A stretch of 45,115 nt of DNA, from assembly GCA_903885555.1 (NCBI GenBank), contig CAISIV010000293.1, positions 1 through 45,115 on the forward strand, in the 5' to 3' direction. The stretch is from an uncultured Hyphomicrobiales bacterium. GTDB lineage: Bacteria; Pseudomonadota; Alphaproteobacteria; Rhizobiales; Xanthobacteraceae. The notes below the pieces were generated by a model, which saw only the letters and a list, made by a program, of their open reading frames with translations, did no database searches and was not told where the DNA came from. The position numbers were made by a program, and so were the translations under genes. The stretch's first letter is position 1. Each line of letters begins with the position of its first letter. Positions 32,750 to 41,124 of the stretch are shown here, in pieces.

Positions 32750-33322
32750 ATGAAGTTTCGCATTGTATGTCTGGCTGCATTGATTGCGGCTATCGCCCAG
32801 CCGCTCGCCGCCGAAACTGTGGCCGAGCGCGCCGCGCCCTGTCTTGCCTGTCACGGCGAAAAGGGCGTTTCGGAAACGGCCGACATTCCCTCGCTCGGCG
32901 GCCAGCCGGCGCCCTATCTACTGATCCAGCTTTATCTGTTCCGGGAAAAGCAGCGCACCGTCGAGATCATGAACGAGATGACCAAGGCGTTCACCGACGA
33001 CGATTTGCGTAACTTCTCCGATTTTCTTGCCAAGCTGCCGGCGCCGCCGGTCTCGACCGACGCAGGCGATCCGGCACGCATGGCCAGCGGCAGAGCGCTC
33101 ATCACCGCGCATCGCTGCAATAGTTGTCATGGTCTCGATCTCGCCGGCCGCGAAAACATTCCGCGCATCGCCGGCCAGCGCGAGGATTATCTCGCGCGCA
33201 CCTTGGTTGAATACAAAACCAACACCCGGCACGGCTACGACGGCGTCATGGCGGAGGCCACCCAAGGCCTCACACCGGCGCAACTTGCCGATCTCGCGCA
33301 TTACATCGCGCGGTTTCGCTAA
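32750..33322 (+). CDS. Diheme cytochrome c (c4-like)
   Basis: The 190-residue periplasmic protein has a signal peptide ([16 protein letters not shown]) and two CxxCH haem sites, C31/C34/H35 (CLACHGEKG) and C123/C126/H127 ([11 protein letters not shown]). Candidate axial methionines are around 74-78 and M167. The two halves are homologous, as in cytochrome c4 and related class I diheme proteins. Lying just after the PQQ-dependent dehydrogenase, it is the natural electron acceptor linking the reduced quinone cofactor to a terminal oxidase; this link is inferred from position. Its stop codon overlaps the stop of the convergent MarR gene by three bases. Confidence 0.93.
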   Translation: MKFRIVCLAALIAAIAQPLAAETVAERAAPCLACHGEKGVSETADIPSLGGQPAPYLLIQLYLFREKQRTVEIMNEMTKAFTDDDLRNFSDFLAKLPAPPVSTDAGDPARMASGRALITAHRCNSCHGLDLAGRENIPRIAGQREDYLARTLVEYKTNTRHGYDGVMAEATQGLTPAQLADLAHYIARFR

Positions 33323-33912
33323 CGCCTGCGCGGTTTGGCCGCGCGCCGTTGTTCGGCCGACAGCAAGAGCTTGGACAGCAAAGCCGCAAGCTGATCGCGT
33401 TCGGCGCGGTTGAGCGCCGACAACGTCTCGGTCAGCGCTTCGAAATGCAGCTTGATCGAGCGGTCGGCGAGGCTGCGTCCCTTGGCGGTGAGACGCACGA
33501 TGGTGCCGCGCCGGTCGTTCGGATCGGGCAGGCGCTTGACCAGCCCTTCGCGCTCGACGCGGTCGATGCGGTTGGTGATGGCACCGGAGCTCAGCAGCGA
33601 CTCGCGATACAGCGCGGTCGGATTGAGTTCGTAAGGCGGGCCGGACCGCCGCAACGTGACGATCAGACTGAACGACTCGAAGGTCAGCCCGATCGGCTTG
33701 AGCCATTGTTCGGCGTCGCCCAGCAGCGTGGTCGATAGCCGCCAGATCCGGCCGTAGATGCCGAACGGCGAGGGATCGAGATCGGGCCGCTCGCGCCGCC
33801 ATTCGGCGAGCAGGCCGTCAATGGAGTCGGCGGTTGCCGGCGCCGCCGCCGCAACGGGCGCCAAGCCTGCCTGTTTTCGCGCCGGGCGCTGCCGTTTGGA
33901 TTGTCTTGACAT
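33319..33912 (-). CDS. MarR family transcriptional regulator
   Basis: The 197-residue protein has a basic, disordered N terminus ([13 protein letters not shown]) and a MarR winged helix. The helices are around [17 protein letters not shown] and [16 protein letters not shown]. The recognition helix region is [20 protein letters not shown], and the wing is [20 protein letters not shown]. The C-terminal dimer helices end in KPRRR. MarR proteins usually repress divergent genes and release DNA on binding a small ligand; the divergent target here would be the Rid protein and ABC transporter genes. The start is uncertain: ATG at 33912 or at 33930, neither with a strong ribosome site. An inverted repeat overlaps both. 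Confidence 0.9.
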   Translation of the reverse strand: MSRQSKRQRPARKQAGLAPVAAAAPATADSIDGLLAEWRRERPDLDPSPFGIYGRIWRLSTTLLGDAEQWLKPIGLTFESFSLIVTLRRSGPPYELNPTALYRESLLSSGAITNRIDRVEREGLVKRLPDPNDRRGTIVRLTAKGRSLADRSIKLHFEALTETLSALNRAERDQLAALLSKLLLSAEQRRAAKPRRR

Positions 33913-33929
33913 TAAGATACTTGATGTCA
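33907..33929. promoter_or_regulatory. Inverted repeat at the MarR gene start, candidate operator
   Basis: TGACAT (33907-33912) and ATGTCA (33924-33929) are perfect inverted repeats with an 11-base spacer. They cover the start region of the MarR gene and lie 80-100 bases before the divergent Rid gene. MarR proteins often bind such dyads to control themselves and the divergent gene. Confidence 0.45.
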
Positions 33930-34009
33930 TGATTTTTTCTAGCAGATGGATCGGCCGCGCGCGAGCGGGAAAAGTTTTCGGGCGCGCAAGAACCGAAACG
34001 GAGGTTACG

Positions 34010-34399
34010 GTGCAGAAAACCTATGTCCGCGGCACTTGGCAACAGCAGCGCGCTTTTTCTCCTGCCGTCATCACCACAGGGCCCGGCCAGATGATCTATG
34101 TCGCCGGCCACACCGGCCAAACCTCCGATGACGGGAAATCGCTGGCCGGCGATTTCGAGGCGCAGTGCCGCCAGACTTTCCGCAATATCGAGAAGACCCT
34201 GGCCGAAGCCGGCGCCACACTCGCCGATCTCGTCACCATGACGGTGTTTCTGATCGACTCGCGCTACACCACGCCGATGACCGAGCTGCGCGCCGAAATC
34301 TTCGGCAAGGATTTTCCGGCCAGCGCCGCGGTGACGGTCGCCGGTTTCGCGCAGCCGTCGATCTTGATCGAAGTGCAGGGCATCGCGGTCAAATCATGA
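34010..34399 (+). CDS. Rid family protein (YjgF/YER057c/UK114) without the catalytic arginine
   Basis: The 129-residue protein is a full Rid domain: a first strand YVRGTWQQQRAFSPAV, MIYVAGHTGQTSDDG, the helix FEAQCRQTFRNIEKTLAEAG, LADLVTMTVFLIDS, and the end PASAAVTVAGFAQPSILIEV. In true RidA deaminases, an arginine near position 105 binds the substrate carboxylate; here that position reads PASAAV instead of PARSxV, so imine deaminase activity is unlikely. The start is a GTG at 34010 with CGGAGG 6 bases upstream; nothing upstream in the frame resembles the family. It is divergent from the MarR gene and 79 bases before a NitT/TauT-type ABC transporter, so it may act on the imported compound or a product. 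Confidence 0.9.
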   Translation: MQKTYVRGTWQQQRAFSPAVITTGPGQMIYVAGHTGQTSDDGKSLAGDFEAQCRQTFRNIEKTLAEAGATLADLVTMTVFLIDSRYTTPMTELRAEIFGKDFPASAAVTVAGFAQPSILIEVQGIAVKS

Positions 34400-34478
34400 T
34401 CGAACGCTTTTCACAGCGCCCGTGTCTGCTAACCGGCATGCCGCCGGTCACGCGGCGGCGCGGATGTGAGATCGTCTG

Positions 34479-35282
34479 ATGGACATCGTCGTCGAAAACC
34501 TGGTTCAGGTCTTCGGCGAAGCGCCGAAACAAGTACTGGCGCTCGATCGCGTTTCCCATCGTTTCCCGTCGCAGAAATTCACCTGCATCCTGGGCCCCAG
34601 CGGTTGCGGCAAGAGTACGCTGGCGCAGATCATTGGCGGCATCGAGCCGTTCACCAGTGGCACCGTCACGGTCGGGTCCGACGCGCACCAGAAATCAAGG
34701 ATTGCACTCGGCAGCCATTCGGTAATGGTCTGGCAGCATCTCAATCTGTTCCCCTGGCGCTCGGTGATCGACAACGTCGCCTTCGGCCTGGAAATGCAGG
34801 GCGTCGACAAAGCCGAACGTAACGAGCGCGCCAAGGCCCTGATCGCCTCGGTGGGCCTGCGCGGCTTCGAGCAGCACCGGCCGCCGCAATTGTCCGGCGG
34901 CATGCGCCAGCGGGTCGCGCTGGCGCGGGCGCTGATCATGGAACGGCCGGTCATGCTGATGGACGAGCCCTTCGCCGCGCTCGACGCCCAGACCAAGATC
35001 GTGATGCAGGAAGAATTGGTCCGCATTTACGAGCGCTCGAAACGCACCATTCTGTTCGTCACCCACGCCATCGACGAGGCGATTTTGCTTGGCGACGAAG
35101 TGGTGGTGATGACGGCGCGGCCGGGCCGCATCAAGGAAGTCATCAAGGTCGACCTGCCGCGGCCGCGCTCGCAGGACATGGTCAACACGCCCGAATTCGG
35201 CCGGCTCTACAATCGCGCGCTGCACCTCATTCGCGAGGAAGTCCTCAATGCGATGAAGCAGCAAGACGCGGCGGTGGGCTGA
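34479..35282 (+). CDS. ABC transporter ATP-binding protein, NitT/TauT/SsuB family
   Basis: The 267-residue ATPase has Walker A GPSGCGKST (near residue 40), the Q-loop region WQHLNLFPWRSVIDN, signature LSGGMRQRVALARAL, Walker B VMLMDEPFAALDAQT and the switch histidine in ILFVTHAIDEAILLGDEV. The C-terminal sequence (PGRIKEVIKVDLPRPR) is typical of subunits for nitrate, taurine, aliphatic sulfonate or thiamine-precursor import. It is 4 bases from the permease gene, and all three transporter genes lie in one operon. The substrate cannot be told from the ATPase. Confidence 0.94.
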   Translation: MDIVVENLVQVFGEAPKQVLALDRVSHRFPSQKFTCILGPSGCGKSTLAQIIGGIEPFTSGTVTVGSDAHQKSRIALGSHSVMVWQHLNLFPWRSVIDNVAFGLEMQGVDKAERNERAKALIASVGLRGFEQHRPPQLSGGMRQRVALARALIMERPVMLMDEPFAALDAQTKIVMQEELVRIYERSKRTILFVTHAIDEAILLGDEVVVMTARPGRIKEVIKVDLPRPRSQDMVNTPEFGRLYNRALHLIREEVLNAMKQQDAAVG

Positions 35283-35286
35283 CGCC

Positions 35287-36072
35287 ATGGCATCCCGCAG
35301 CAAAAGCAAAACCTTGCTCTACCTGGCCGCGCCGACCCTGGTGATCGCCGCGGTTCTGGCGCTGTGGGAGTTCGCTGTTCGCTACAAGGGCATCCAGCCG
35401 ATTTTCCTGCCGGCACCAAGCTCGATCCTGAAATATCTCTGGGTGATGATCGCGGACGGTTCGCTGCCGTATCATCTGTCGGTCACGTTTCTTCGCATCA
35501 TGGCGGGCTTTCTGGTGGCCGGCATCACCGGCATTGTGGTCGGCATCCTGATGGGCATGTCGCCGCTGGCGGCGCGTATCGTCGATCCGTGGATAGCGGC
35601 GCTCTATCCGCTGCCGAAAATCTCGCTGATCCCGCTGTTGATCATCTGGCTCGGCACCGGCGAGACCTACAAGATCGTCATCAGTGCCGTAACGGCGTTC
35701 TTCCCCGTCGCGATCAGTACGTTCTCAGCCATCCGCCAAGTCGACGGCGGTCTGATCAAGGCGGCGAAAGATCTCGGCGCCAGCGCACGGCAAATTCAGT
35801 TGAAGGTCGTTATTCCGGCGGCGCTGCCCGGCATCACCTCGGGCCTGCAGCTCGGCATGGGCGTCACCATCATCATGGTCGTGGCGGCCGAGATGATCGG
35901 CGGCTCGAGCGACAGCGGCATGGGCTTCCTGCTCATCCACGCCGGGCAGGTGATGGAAACCGAGAAAGTTTTCGCCGGCCTCATTGCGCTCGCCGTGTTC
36001 GGCGCCGTCATCACCAACGTCCAGAAATGGCTCGATCGAATGGTGGCACCATGGGTCGAGAAGGAACACTGA
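35287..36072 (+). CDS. ABC transporter permease, NitT/TauT/SsuC family
   Basis: The 261-residue membrane subunit has about six hydrophobic segments, starting YLAAPTLVIAAVLALWEFAV, and the family motif PAPSSILKYLWVMI near residue 40. The ATPase-coupling EAA-type loop is at about 165-185 (KAAKDLGASARQIQLKVVIP, then AALPGI). GVTIIMVVAAEMIGGSSDSG matches the last conserved block of TauC/SsuC proteins. It follows the ATPase gene by 4 bases and is followed by the binding protein 37 bases later. Confidence 0.94.
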   Translation: MASRSKSKTLLYLAAPTLVIAAVLALWEFAVRYKGIQPIFLPAPSSILKYLWVMIADGSLPYHLSVTFLRIMAGFLVAGITGIVVGILMGMSPLAARIVDPWIAALYPLPKISLIPLLIIWLGTGETYKIVISAVTAFFPVAISTFSAIRQVDGGLIKAAKDLGASARQIQLKVVIPAALPGITSGLQLGMGVTIIMVVAAEMIGGSSDSGMGFLLIHAGQVMETEKVFAGLIALAVFGAVITNVQKWLDRMVAPWVEKEH

Positions 36073-36109
36073 AGCTCAAATTTCGCGTTCACATGTATCG
36101 GAGGTTCAC

Positions 36110-37150
36110 ATGAAGCTGTCTTGTTCACTCGCCGCGCTGCTGATGGTGGCATCGTCGCTGACCGCCGCCGCCGCTGACGATGTCGTCCGCGTCGGCGAGG
36201 GACCGTTCATCACCGGCGGCGGCTTCTACGTCGCGCAGGAAAAGGGCTACTTCAAAAAGCTCGGCATTGACGTACAGCCCAAGAGCTTTATCGATGGCGC
36301 GCTGGCCGTGCCGTCGCTGATCTCCGGCGAACTCGACATTTCCTTCATGACGGCCAATGCCGGTCTGTTTAATTCCATCGCCAAGGGCGCGCCCTTGGTG
36401 TTCGTGCTGGATCGCGGCAACAACAAGAAGGGCCGCGGTTACACCGTCATCAACGTGACGACGGAACTCAACGAGGCGGGCGTCAAGTCGATCGCCGATT
36501 TCGCCCAGCTCAAGGGCAAGCGCATCGGCCTGTCCGCGACCGGCAGCATCAATCAGTATCTGTTCGCCAAGGCTTTGCAGAAGGCCGGGCTCGATCCGCG
36601 CAAGGATGTGACGTGGGTCACCAACCTGCCGCAGCCCGACCTTATGAAGATGCTCGGCCAGAAGCAGGTCGACGCCACCGATCTTGCCTATCAATTCGGT
36701 TTCTTCGCCCAGAACAATAAATGGGGTCCGATCGTCGCGGTCGATGACGAGATCGATCCGGATGGTGCGGTCGGCCTCTATGCCGCGCGCAAGGAGTTCG
36801 TGCTGACCAAGCGCGACGTGCTGGTGCGTTTCGCCATGGCCTATCTGCAGGGCGTGAAGGAATTCAACGCCGCCGCGGCCGCTCCCGACGCGCATGCCGA
36901 TATCGTCGATATTCTCGCCCGCAAGACCGCGTTGCAGAAGCCGGAACTGGTCAAGGCGATCGCACCGAACTGGTCTTACACCAACGAAGACGGCATCCCC
37001 AACGTGAAGTCGGTGATGGCGCAGCAGGACTACTGGTCAGGCTATTTCACCTATGTCGAGAAGAAGGTGCCGGAAGATCAGTTGTTCGATCTCAGCATCG
37101 CGAAAGAAGCCAAGGCGCGTCTCGACAAAGAAAAGCCGTTCGCAAACTAG
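36110..37150 (+). CDS. ABC transporter substrate-binding protein, NMT1/SsuA-like
   Basis: The 346-residue periplasmic receptor has a signal peptide (SLAALLMVASSLTAAAA) and the NMT1/SsuA pattern: VRVGEGPFITGGGFYVAQEK, GYFKKLGIDVQPKSFIDGA, LISGELDISFMTANAGLFNS, and LKGKRIGLSATGSINQYLFA. Later conserved segments are DLMKMLGQKQVDATD and YAARKEFVLTKRDVLVRFAM. The ATG at 36110 has GGAGG five bases upstream; longer frames start inside the permease gene. Known family ligands include sulfonates, nitrate, thiamine precursors and aromatic acids; no neighbour (for example a monooxygenase) decides between them. A hairpin starts 24 bases after the stop codon. Confidence 0.92.
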   Translation: MKLSCSLAALLMVASSLTAAAADDVVRVGEGPFITGGGFYVAQEKGYFKKLGIDVQPKSFIDGALAVPSLISGELDISFMTANAGLFNSIAKGAPLVFVLDRGNNKKGRGYTVINVTTELNEAGVKSIADFAQLKGKRIGLSATGSINQYLFAKALQKAGLDPRKDVTWVTNLPQPDLMKMLGQKQVDATDLAYQFGFFAQNNKWGPIVAVDDEIDPDGAVGLYAARKEFVLTKRDVLVRFAMAYLQGVKEFNAAAAAPDAHADIVDILARKTALQKPELVKAIAPNWSYTNEDGIPNVKSVMAQQDYWSGYFTYVEKKVPEDQLFDLSIAKEAKARLDKEKPFAN

Positions 37151-37168
37151 CGCTCACATTCGATGACG

Positions 37169-37200
37169 AAAAAAACCGGGCCCCACAAGGGGGCCCGGTT
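37169..37200 (-). terminator. Strong terminator for minus-strand transcripts (trxB-lysR side)
   Basis: AACCGGGCCCC (37174-37184) pairs with GGGGCCCGGTT (37190-37200). A run of seven A at 37169-37175 becomes a run of T on the minus strand, so the element is an ideal terminator for transcripts coming from lysR. On the plus strand there is no T-run, so it would only protect the 3' end of the ABC operon mRNA. Confidence 0.85.
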
Positions 37201-37396
37201 GCAAAGCGTGCCGGCGTGGGGGCCGGCAACATCTTCCAGAGGGGAACATGCTGTGCACCAGCGACTCTGGGAGGATATCAATCCGGTGCAGCAGCGAGCC
37301 CTGACTATGCTTGGCGAAAGCCAGGCGGACAACGCCGATGGCCGCATGTCAGCCATGCCAAATCGCAATTGCCAGTATGGGATGGGCTTTTTTGCG
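37201..37396. ncRNA. Candidate structured RNA or long structured 3' UTR
   Basis: This gene-free stretch holds three more hairpins in a row. TGCCGGC/GCCGGCA lies at 37209-37228. A nested pair, CCAGAG (37236-37241) with CTCTGG (37265-37270) and GCTG (37250-37253) with CAGC (37259-37262), follows. Then comes GCTTGGC-GAAA-GCCAGGC (37309-37326), which on the plus strand has a GNRA tetraloop and one G-T pair. GCAAA (37201-37205) could pair with TTTGC (37391-37395) to close the whole. A T-run lies at 37388-37393. Either strand is possible: the left terminator favours minus, the GAAA loop favours plus. I match it to no known RNA family. Confidence 0.3.
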
Positions 37397-37412
37397 CTGT
37401 GAAATCTAAAAC

Positions 37413-38324
37413 CTAGAAGTGCCAGCGCTGCGCGTTGGCAACCAGGAAGTCACGGAACACCTGAATGCGCGCCACGGCTTTGAGCTCTTCCGGGTAGACG
37501 AAATAGGCATCGAGCGCGAGCGTGTCGGCCTCGCCGAACAGCTGCACCAGGCCGCCGTTCTCCTCGACCAGATAGTCCGGCAGCATCGCGATGCCGAGGC
37601 CGCGCTGACAGGCGCGCAGAAGCCCCAGCACGTTGTTGATCGAGAGCGTCGGCGTGCGCGCGTCCTTGGAATCGCGGCCGATCTCGACCAGCCAGCGCCG
37701 GTTGGCGAAATGCGCGGGCACGGCGCCGCCAAGCAAAATGATGCGATGCTTGTCGAGGTCTTCGTGATTGCGCGGCGTGCCGAAGCGCTTGAGATAATCC
37801 GGCGAGGCGTAAGCGTGGAAATGCACCGAGAACAGCTTGCGCTGGATCAGGTCGGGCTGCGTCGGCTGGCGCAGACGGATGGCGACGTCGGCCTCGCGCA
37901 TCGCCAGATCGAGTTCTTCGTCGGTCGTGATCAGCGTGATGTGGATGTCGGGATAAAGATCGAGGAACTCGCCGAGCCGGGGCGTGAGCCAATGCACGCC
38001 GATGCCCGGCGTGGTCGACACCTTCAACTCGCCGTTCGGCCGCTCGCGGCTGTCGGTGAGCTTGGTGCGCGCCGCTTCCAGCTTCATCAATACTTCATGC
38101 GCCGTGCGGTACAGCATCTCGCCCTGTTCGGTGAGGATCAGGCCGCGCGCGTGACGATGAAACAGCGACACCGACAGCTCGGACTCCAGCGCCGAGACCT
38201 GGCGCGACACTGCCGACTGCGACAGGCCGAGCCGCTCGCCGGCGTGGGTGAAGGAGCCGGCCTCGGCCGCTGCGTGGAACACCTTCAGCTTGTCCCAGTC
38301 CATCGACTTATTGTTGTTGGCCAT
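37413..38324 (-). CDS. LysR family transcriptional regulator
   Basis: The 303-residue protein has the LysR helix-turn-helix at about residues 8-65 (MDWDKLKVFHAAAEAGSFTH, RLGLSQSAVSRQVSALESEL) and the periplasmic-binding-like effector domain from about 95 (GELKVSTTPGIGVHWLTPRL). ADVAIRLRQPTQPDLIQRKL and GLGIAMLPDYLVEENG lie further on. Length is standard. It begins 3 bases after the trxB stop on the same strand, so it is probably co-transcribed and translated from the trxB mRNA (GCGGAA overlaps the trxB end). This unusual arrangement for a LysR gene suggests it senses redox state or controls targets elsewhere; that is inference. Confidence 0.93.
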   Translation of the reverse strand: MANNNKSMDWDKLKVFHAAAEAGSFTHAGERLGLSQSAVSRQVSALESELSVSLFHRHARGLILTEQGEMLYRTAHEVLMKLEAARTKLTDSRERPNGELKVSTTPGIGVHWLTPRLGEFLDLYPDIHITLITTDEELDLAMREADVAIRLRQPTQPDLIQRKLFSVHFHAYASPDYLKRFGTPRNHEDLDKHRIILLGGAVPAHFANRRWLVEIGRDSKDARTPTLSINNVLGLLRACQRGLGIAMLPDYLVEENGGLVQLFGEADTLALDAYFVYPEELKAVARIQVFRDFLVANAQRWHF

Positions 38325-38327
38325 GGC

Positions 38328-39377
<1,050 letters not shown>

Positions 39378-39466
39378 CTATGGCTTCCGGACGAGCTATG
39401 CAAGATACGCAACCCGGCCGACCCACACCTTTGGTTTACGCAGGGCCACCCTGTTACCACCCGCGC

Positions 39467-39490
39467 AATATTCTTTCGCGAAACAATATT
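39467..39490. promoter_or_regulatory. 24-base near-perfect palindrome, candidate Lrp-type operator
   Basis: AATATT (39467-39472), then TTTCGCGAAA (39474-39483), then AATATT (39485-39490) form one symmetric element, broken only by a C on each side of the core. It lies 44 bases before the Lrp-type gene. Lrp/AsnC proteins bind A/T-rich dyads and commonly control their own gene, which fits this site. Confidence 0.6.
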
Positions 39491-39533
39491 TCGCGGTATG
39501 GATGGGTCCGTTCGCCGCAAAAGGAGCTGCCCT

Positions 39534-40004
39534 GTGTCCGCCCGTCTCGATGCCATTGACCGTAAAATCCTGAAGGAGCTTCAGGACGATGGCCGCATGA
39601 CCAATGTGGAACTGGCGAGCCGGGTCGGCATTTCGGCGCCGCCGTGCCTGCGCCGGGTACGGGCGCTGGAGGAGGCGGGCTTCATCAAGGGCTACCGCGC
39701 GCTGCTCGACGAGAAGAAGCTTGGCTACGAGGTCTCGGTCTTCGCCATGGTGCATCTGGCGAGCCAGGCCGAAGCCGACCTGATGGCCTTCGAGGATTTC
39801 GTGCGCGCGCAGCCTCTGGTCCGCGAATGCTGGATGCTCTCGGGCGAGATCGACTTCGTGTTGAAGTGCGTCGCGCCCGATTTGAAGACCTTCCAGGCCT
39901 TCGTCGAGAAGCTGACCTCGGCGCCCAACGTGCGCAACGTCAAAACGTCGCTGACGCTGCGGCAGTCCAAGGACGCGGCGATGGTGCCGATGGAAGAAGA
40001 CTGA
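39534..40004 (+). CDS. Lrp/AsnC family transcriptional regulator
   Basis: The 156-residue protein has the AsnC-type helix-turn-helix (LDAIDRKILKELQDDGRMTN, VELASRVGISAPPCLRRVRA) and the RAM effector domain from about 65 (YEVSVFAMVHLASQAEADLM, ECWMLSGEIDFVLKCVAPD). Such proteins form octamers and sense amino acids or similar ligands. The start is a GTG at 39534 with AAGGAG 8 bases upstream; an ATG at 39363 would add 57 residues unlike any Lrp. A symmetric palindrome lies 44-67 bases before the start. The two CHR genes follow after 8 bases, so the regulator and transporter are probably one transcript. Confidence 0.94.
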   Translation: MSARLDAIDRKILKELQDDGRMTNVELASRVGISAPPCLRRVRALEEAGFIKGYRALLDEKKLGYEVSVFAMVHLASQAEADLMAFEDFVRAQPLVRECWMLSGEIDFVLKCVAPDLKTFQAFVEKLTSAPNVRNVKTSLTLRQSKDAAMVPMEED

Positions 40005-40012
40005 AGCCGCTC

Positions 40013-40573
40013 GTGGCCGATACTTCGAAGCCCCCCTCTATTGTCGTCATCTTCGGAATCTTTTTCCGCATCGGGCTGTTCAGCTTCGGCGGCGGCTTGA
40101 GCGGTTGGGTCTATCGCGAAATCGTCATCCGGCGGAAATGGCTGGACGAGGACGAGTTCATGTCCGGGTTGGCGGTGAGCCAGGTTTTGCCCGGCGCCAA
40201 CATCATCAATCTCTCAGTCTATGTTGGACAGAAATTGCGGGGCGCGCCCGGCGCGTGCGCCACATTCCTCGGACTCATCTGCGCACCGTTCTTCGCCGTC
40301 ATCGGCATCGCGAGCATCTACAGCACCCTGCGCGAACTGTCCTTCGCCGAAGCCGCGATGGACGGCATCGCCGCCGCCGCGATCGGAATGATCCTGATCG
40401 TCGCGGGCAGGGGCGTTCAGCGTGCCGTCCCTCGACTCGAGGCGCTGATTGCGCTGTTCGTGACCTTCGTTGCGGTCGGCTTTCTGCATTATTCGCTGTT
40501 GCTGGTCGTCGCGATCGTCGCGCCGTTGTCGGTCCTGGCGGCCTGGTACAGGGGCGCCCCCCGTGAAGGATGA
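40013..40573 (+). CDS. Chromate-transporter family protein, first half (short-chain CHR)
   Basis: The 186-residue membrane protein is one CHR domain. It has the conserved opening FFRIGLFSFGGGLSGWVYRE, RKWLDEDEFMSGLAVSQVLP and GANIINLSVYVGQKLRGAPG, followed by about five hydrophobic segments. Full-length ChrA proteins have two such domains in one chain; here they are in two genes. The start is a GTG at 40013, eight bases after the Lrp stop; no ATG fits. The gene overlaps the second half by 11 bases. Short-chain pairs of this kind are known in other bacteria and act together. Chromate export is the named activity, but the natural substrate of CHR proteins is often unclear. Confidence 0.9.
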   Translation: MADTSKPPSIVVIFGIFFRIGLFSFGGGLSGWVYREIVIRRKWLDEDEFMSGLAVSQVLPGANIINLSVYVGQKLRGAPGACATFLGLICAPFFAVIGIASIYSTLRELSFAEAAMDGIAAAAIGMILIVAGRGVQRAVPRLEALIALFVTFVAVGFLHYSLLLVVAIVAPLSVLAAWYRGAPREG

Positions 40574-41117
40574 CAATGTTCTGCTGGCGCTGATCGCCGT
40601 CTTCGTGCCGTTCTCGCTCGTCTCCATCGGCGGCGCGCCTTCGGTCTTTGCCGGCTTTCAGCACCAGGCCGTCGATGTCCATCACTGGGTGACGGCGCGT
40701 GAGTTCGTCGACATGTTCGCCATCTCGCGCGCGGCGCCCGGGCCTGGTTCGCTGCTCGCAACATTGATCGGCTGGCAGGTCGCGGGCTGGTCCGGCGCGA
40801 TCGTCGCGACGCTGGCGTTCTATGTGCCTTCGTCGCTGCTGTGTTACGGCGTCGCTTATGTGTGGCGCCGCCATCGCGGCAAGCGCTGGCATACCGCGCT
40901 CGAACAAGGCCTTGCGCCCGTTGGCATCGGACTCGTGCTCGCCGGCATCATTGCGCTTTTCCGGGTGAGCGGCGGCGGCGTTCTTTCGTGGCTGGTTGCT
41001 TTCGGATCAGCCGGCCTGATGACGTGGCGGCCGAAGCTGCACCCGTTGCTGATCTTCGCGGTCGGCGGCGCGATTTTCGTCGGCCTGCACGCGATGAACT
41101 GGGATCACCTCGTCTGA
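40563..41117 (+). CDS. Chromate-transporter family protein, second half (short-chain CHR)
   Basis: The 184-residue partner repeats the CHR pattern: FVPFSLVSIGGAPSVFAGFQ, HHWVTAREFVDMFAISRAAP, GPGSLLATLIGWQVAGWSGA, then hydrophobic segments IVATLAFYVPSSLLCYGVAY and GLVLAGIIALF. The start is a GTG at 40563, inside the end of the first half, which indicates coupled translation and a fixed ratio of the two subunits. It ends 7 bases before the stop of the convergent DedA gene. The two halves would face opposite ways in the membrane if the known antiparallel arrangement holds; that was not tested here. Confidence 0.9.
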   Translation: MKDDNVLLALIAVFVPFSLVSIGGAPSVFAGFQHQAVDVHHWVTAREFVDMFAISRAAPGPGSLLATLIGWQVAGWSGAIVATLAFYVPSSLLCYGVAYVWRRHRGKRWHTALEQGLAPVGIGLVLAGIIALFRVSGGGVLSWLVAFGSAGLMTWRPKLHPLLIFAVGGAIFVGLHAMNWDHLV

Positions 41118-41124
41118 GGCAGCG

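Noticed and set aside
37248-37304. 18-codon open frame (MLCTSDSGRISIRCSSEP) with a GAGGGG site before it
   Set aside because: No same-strand gene follows that it could lead, and the bases fit the hairpins of the gap; coding cannot be supported.
37163-37402. 79-codon plus-strand open frame in the same gap
   Set aside because: Starts inside the terminator hairpin, has no ribosome binding site and no protein-like features.
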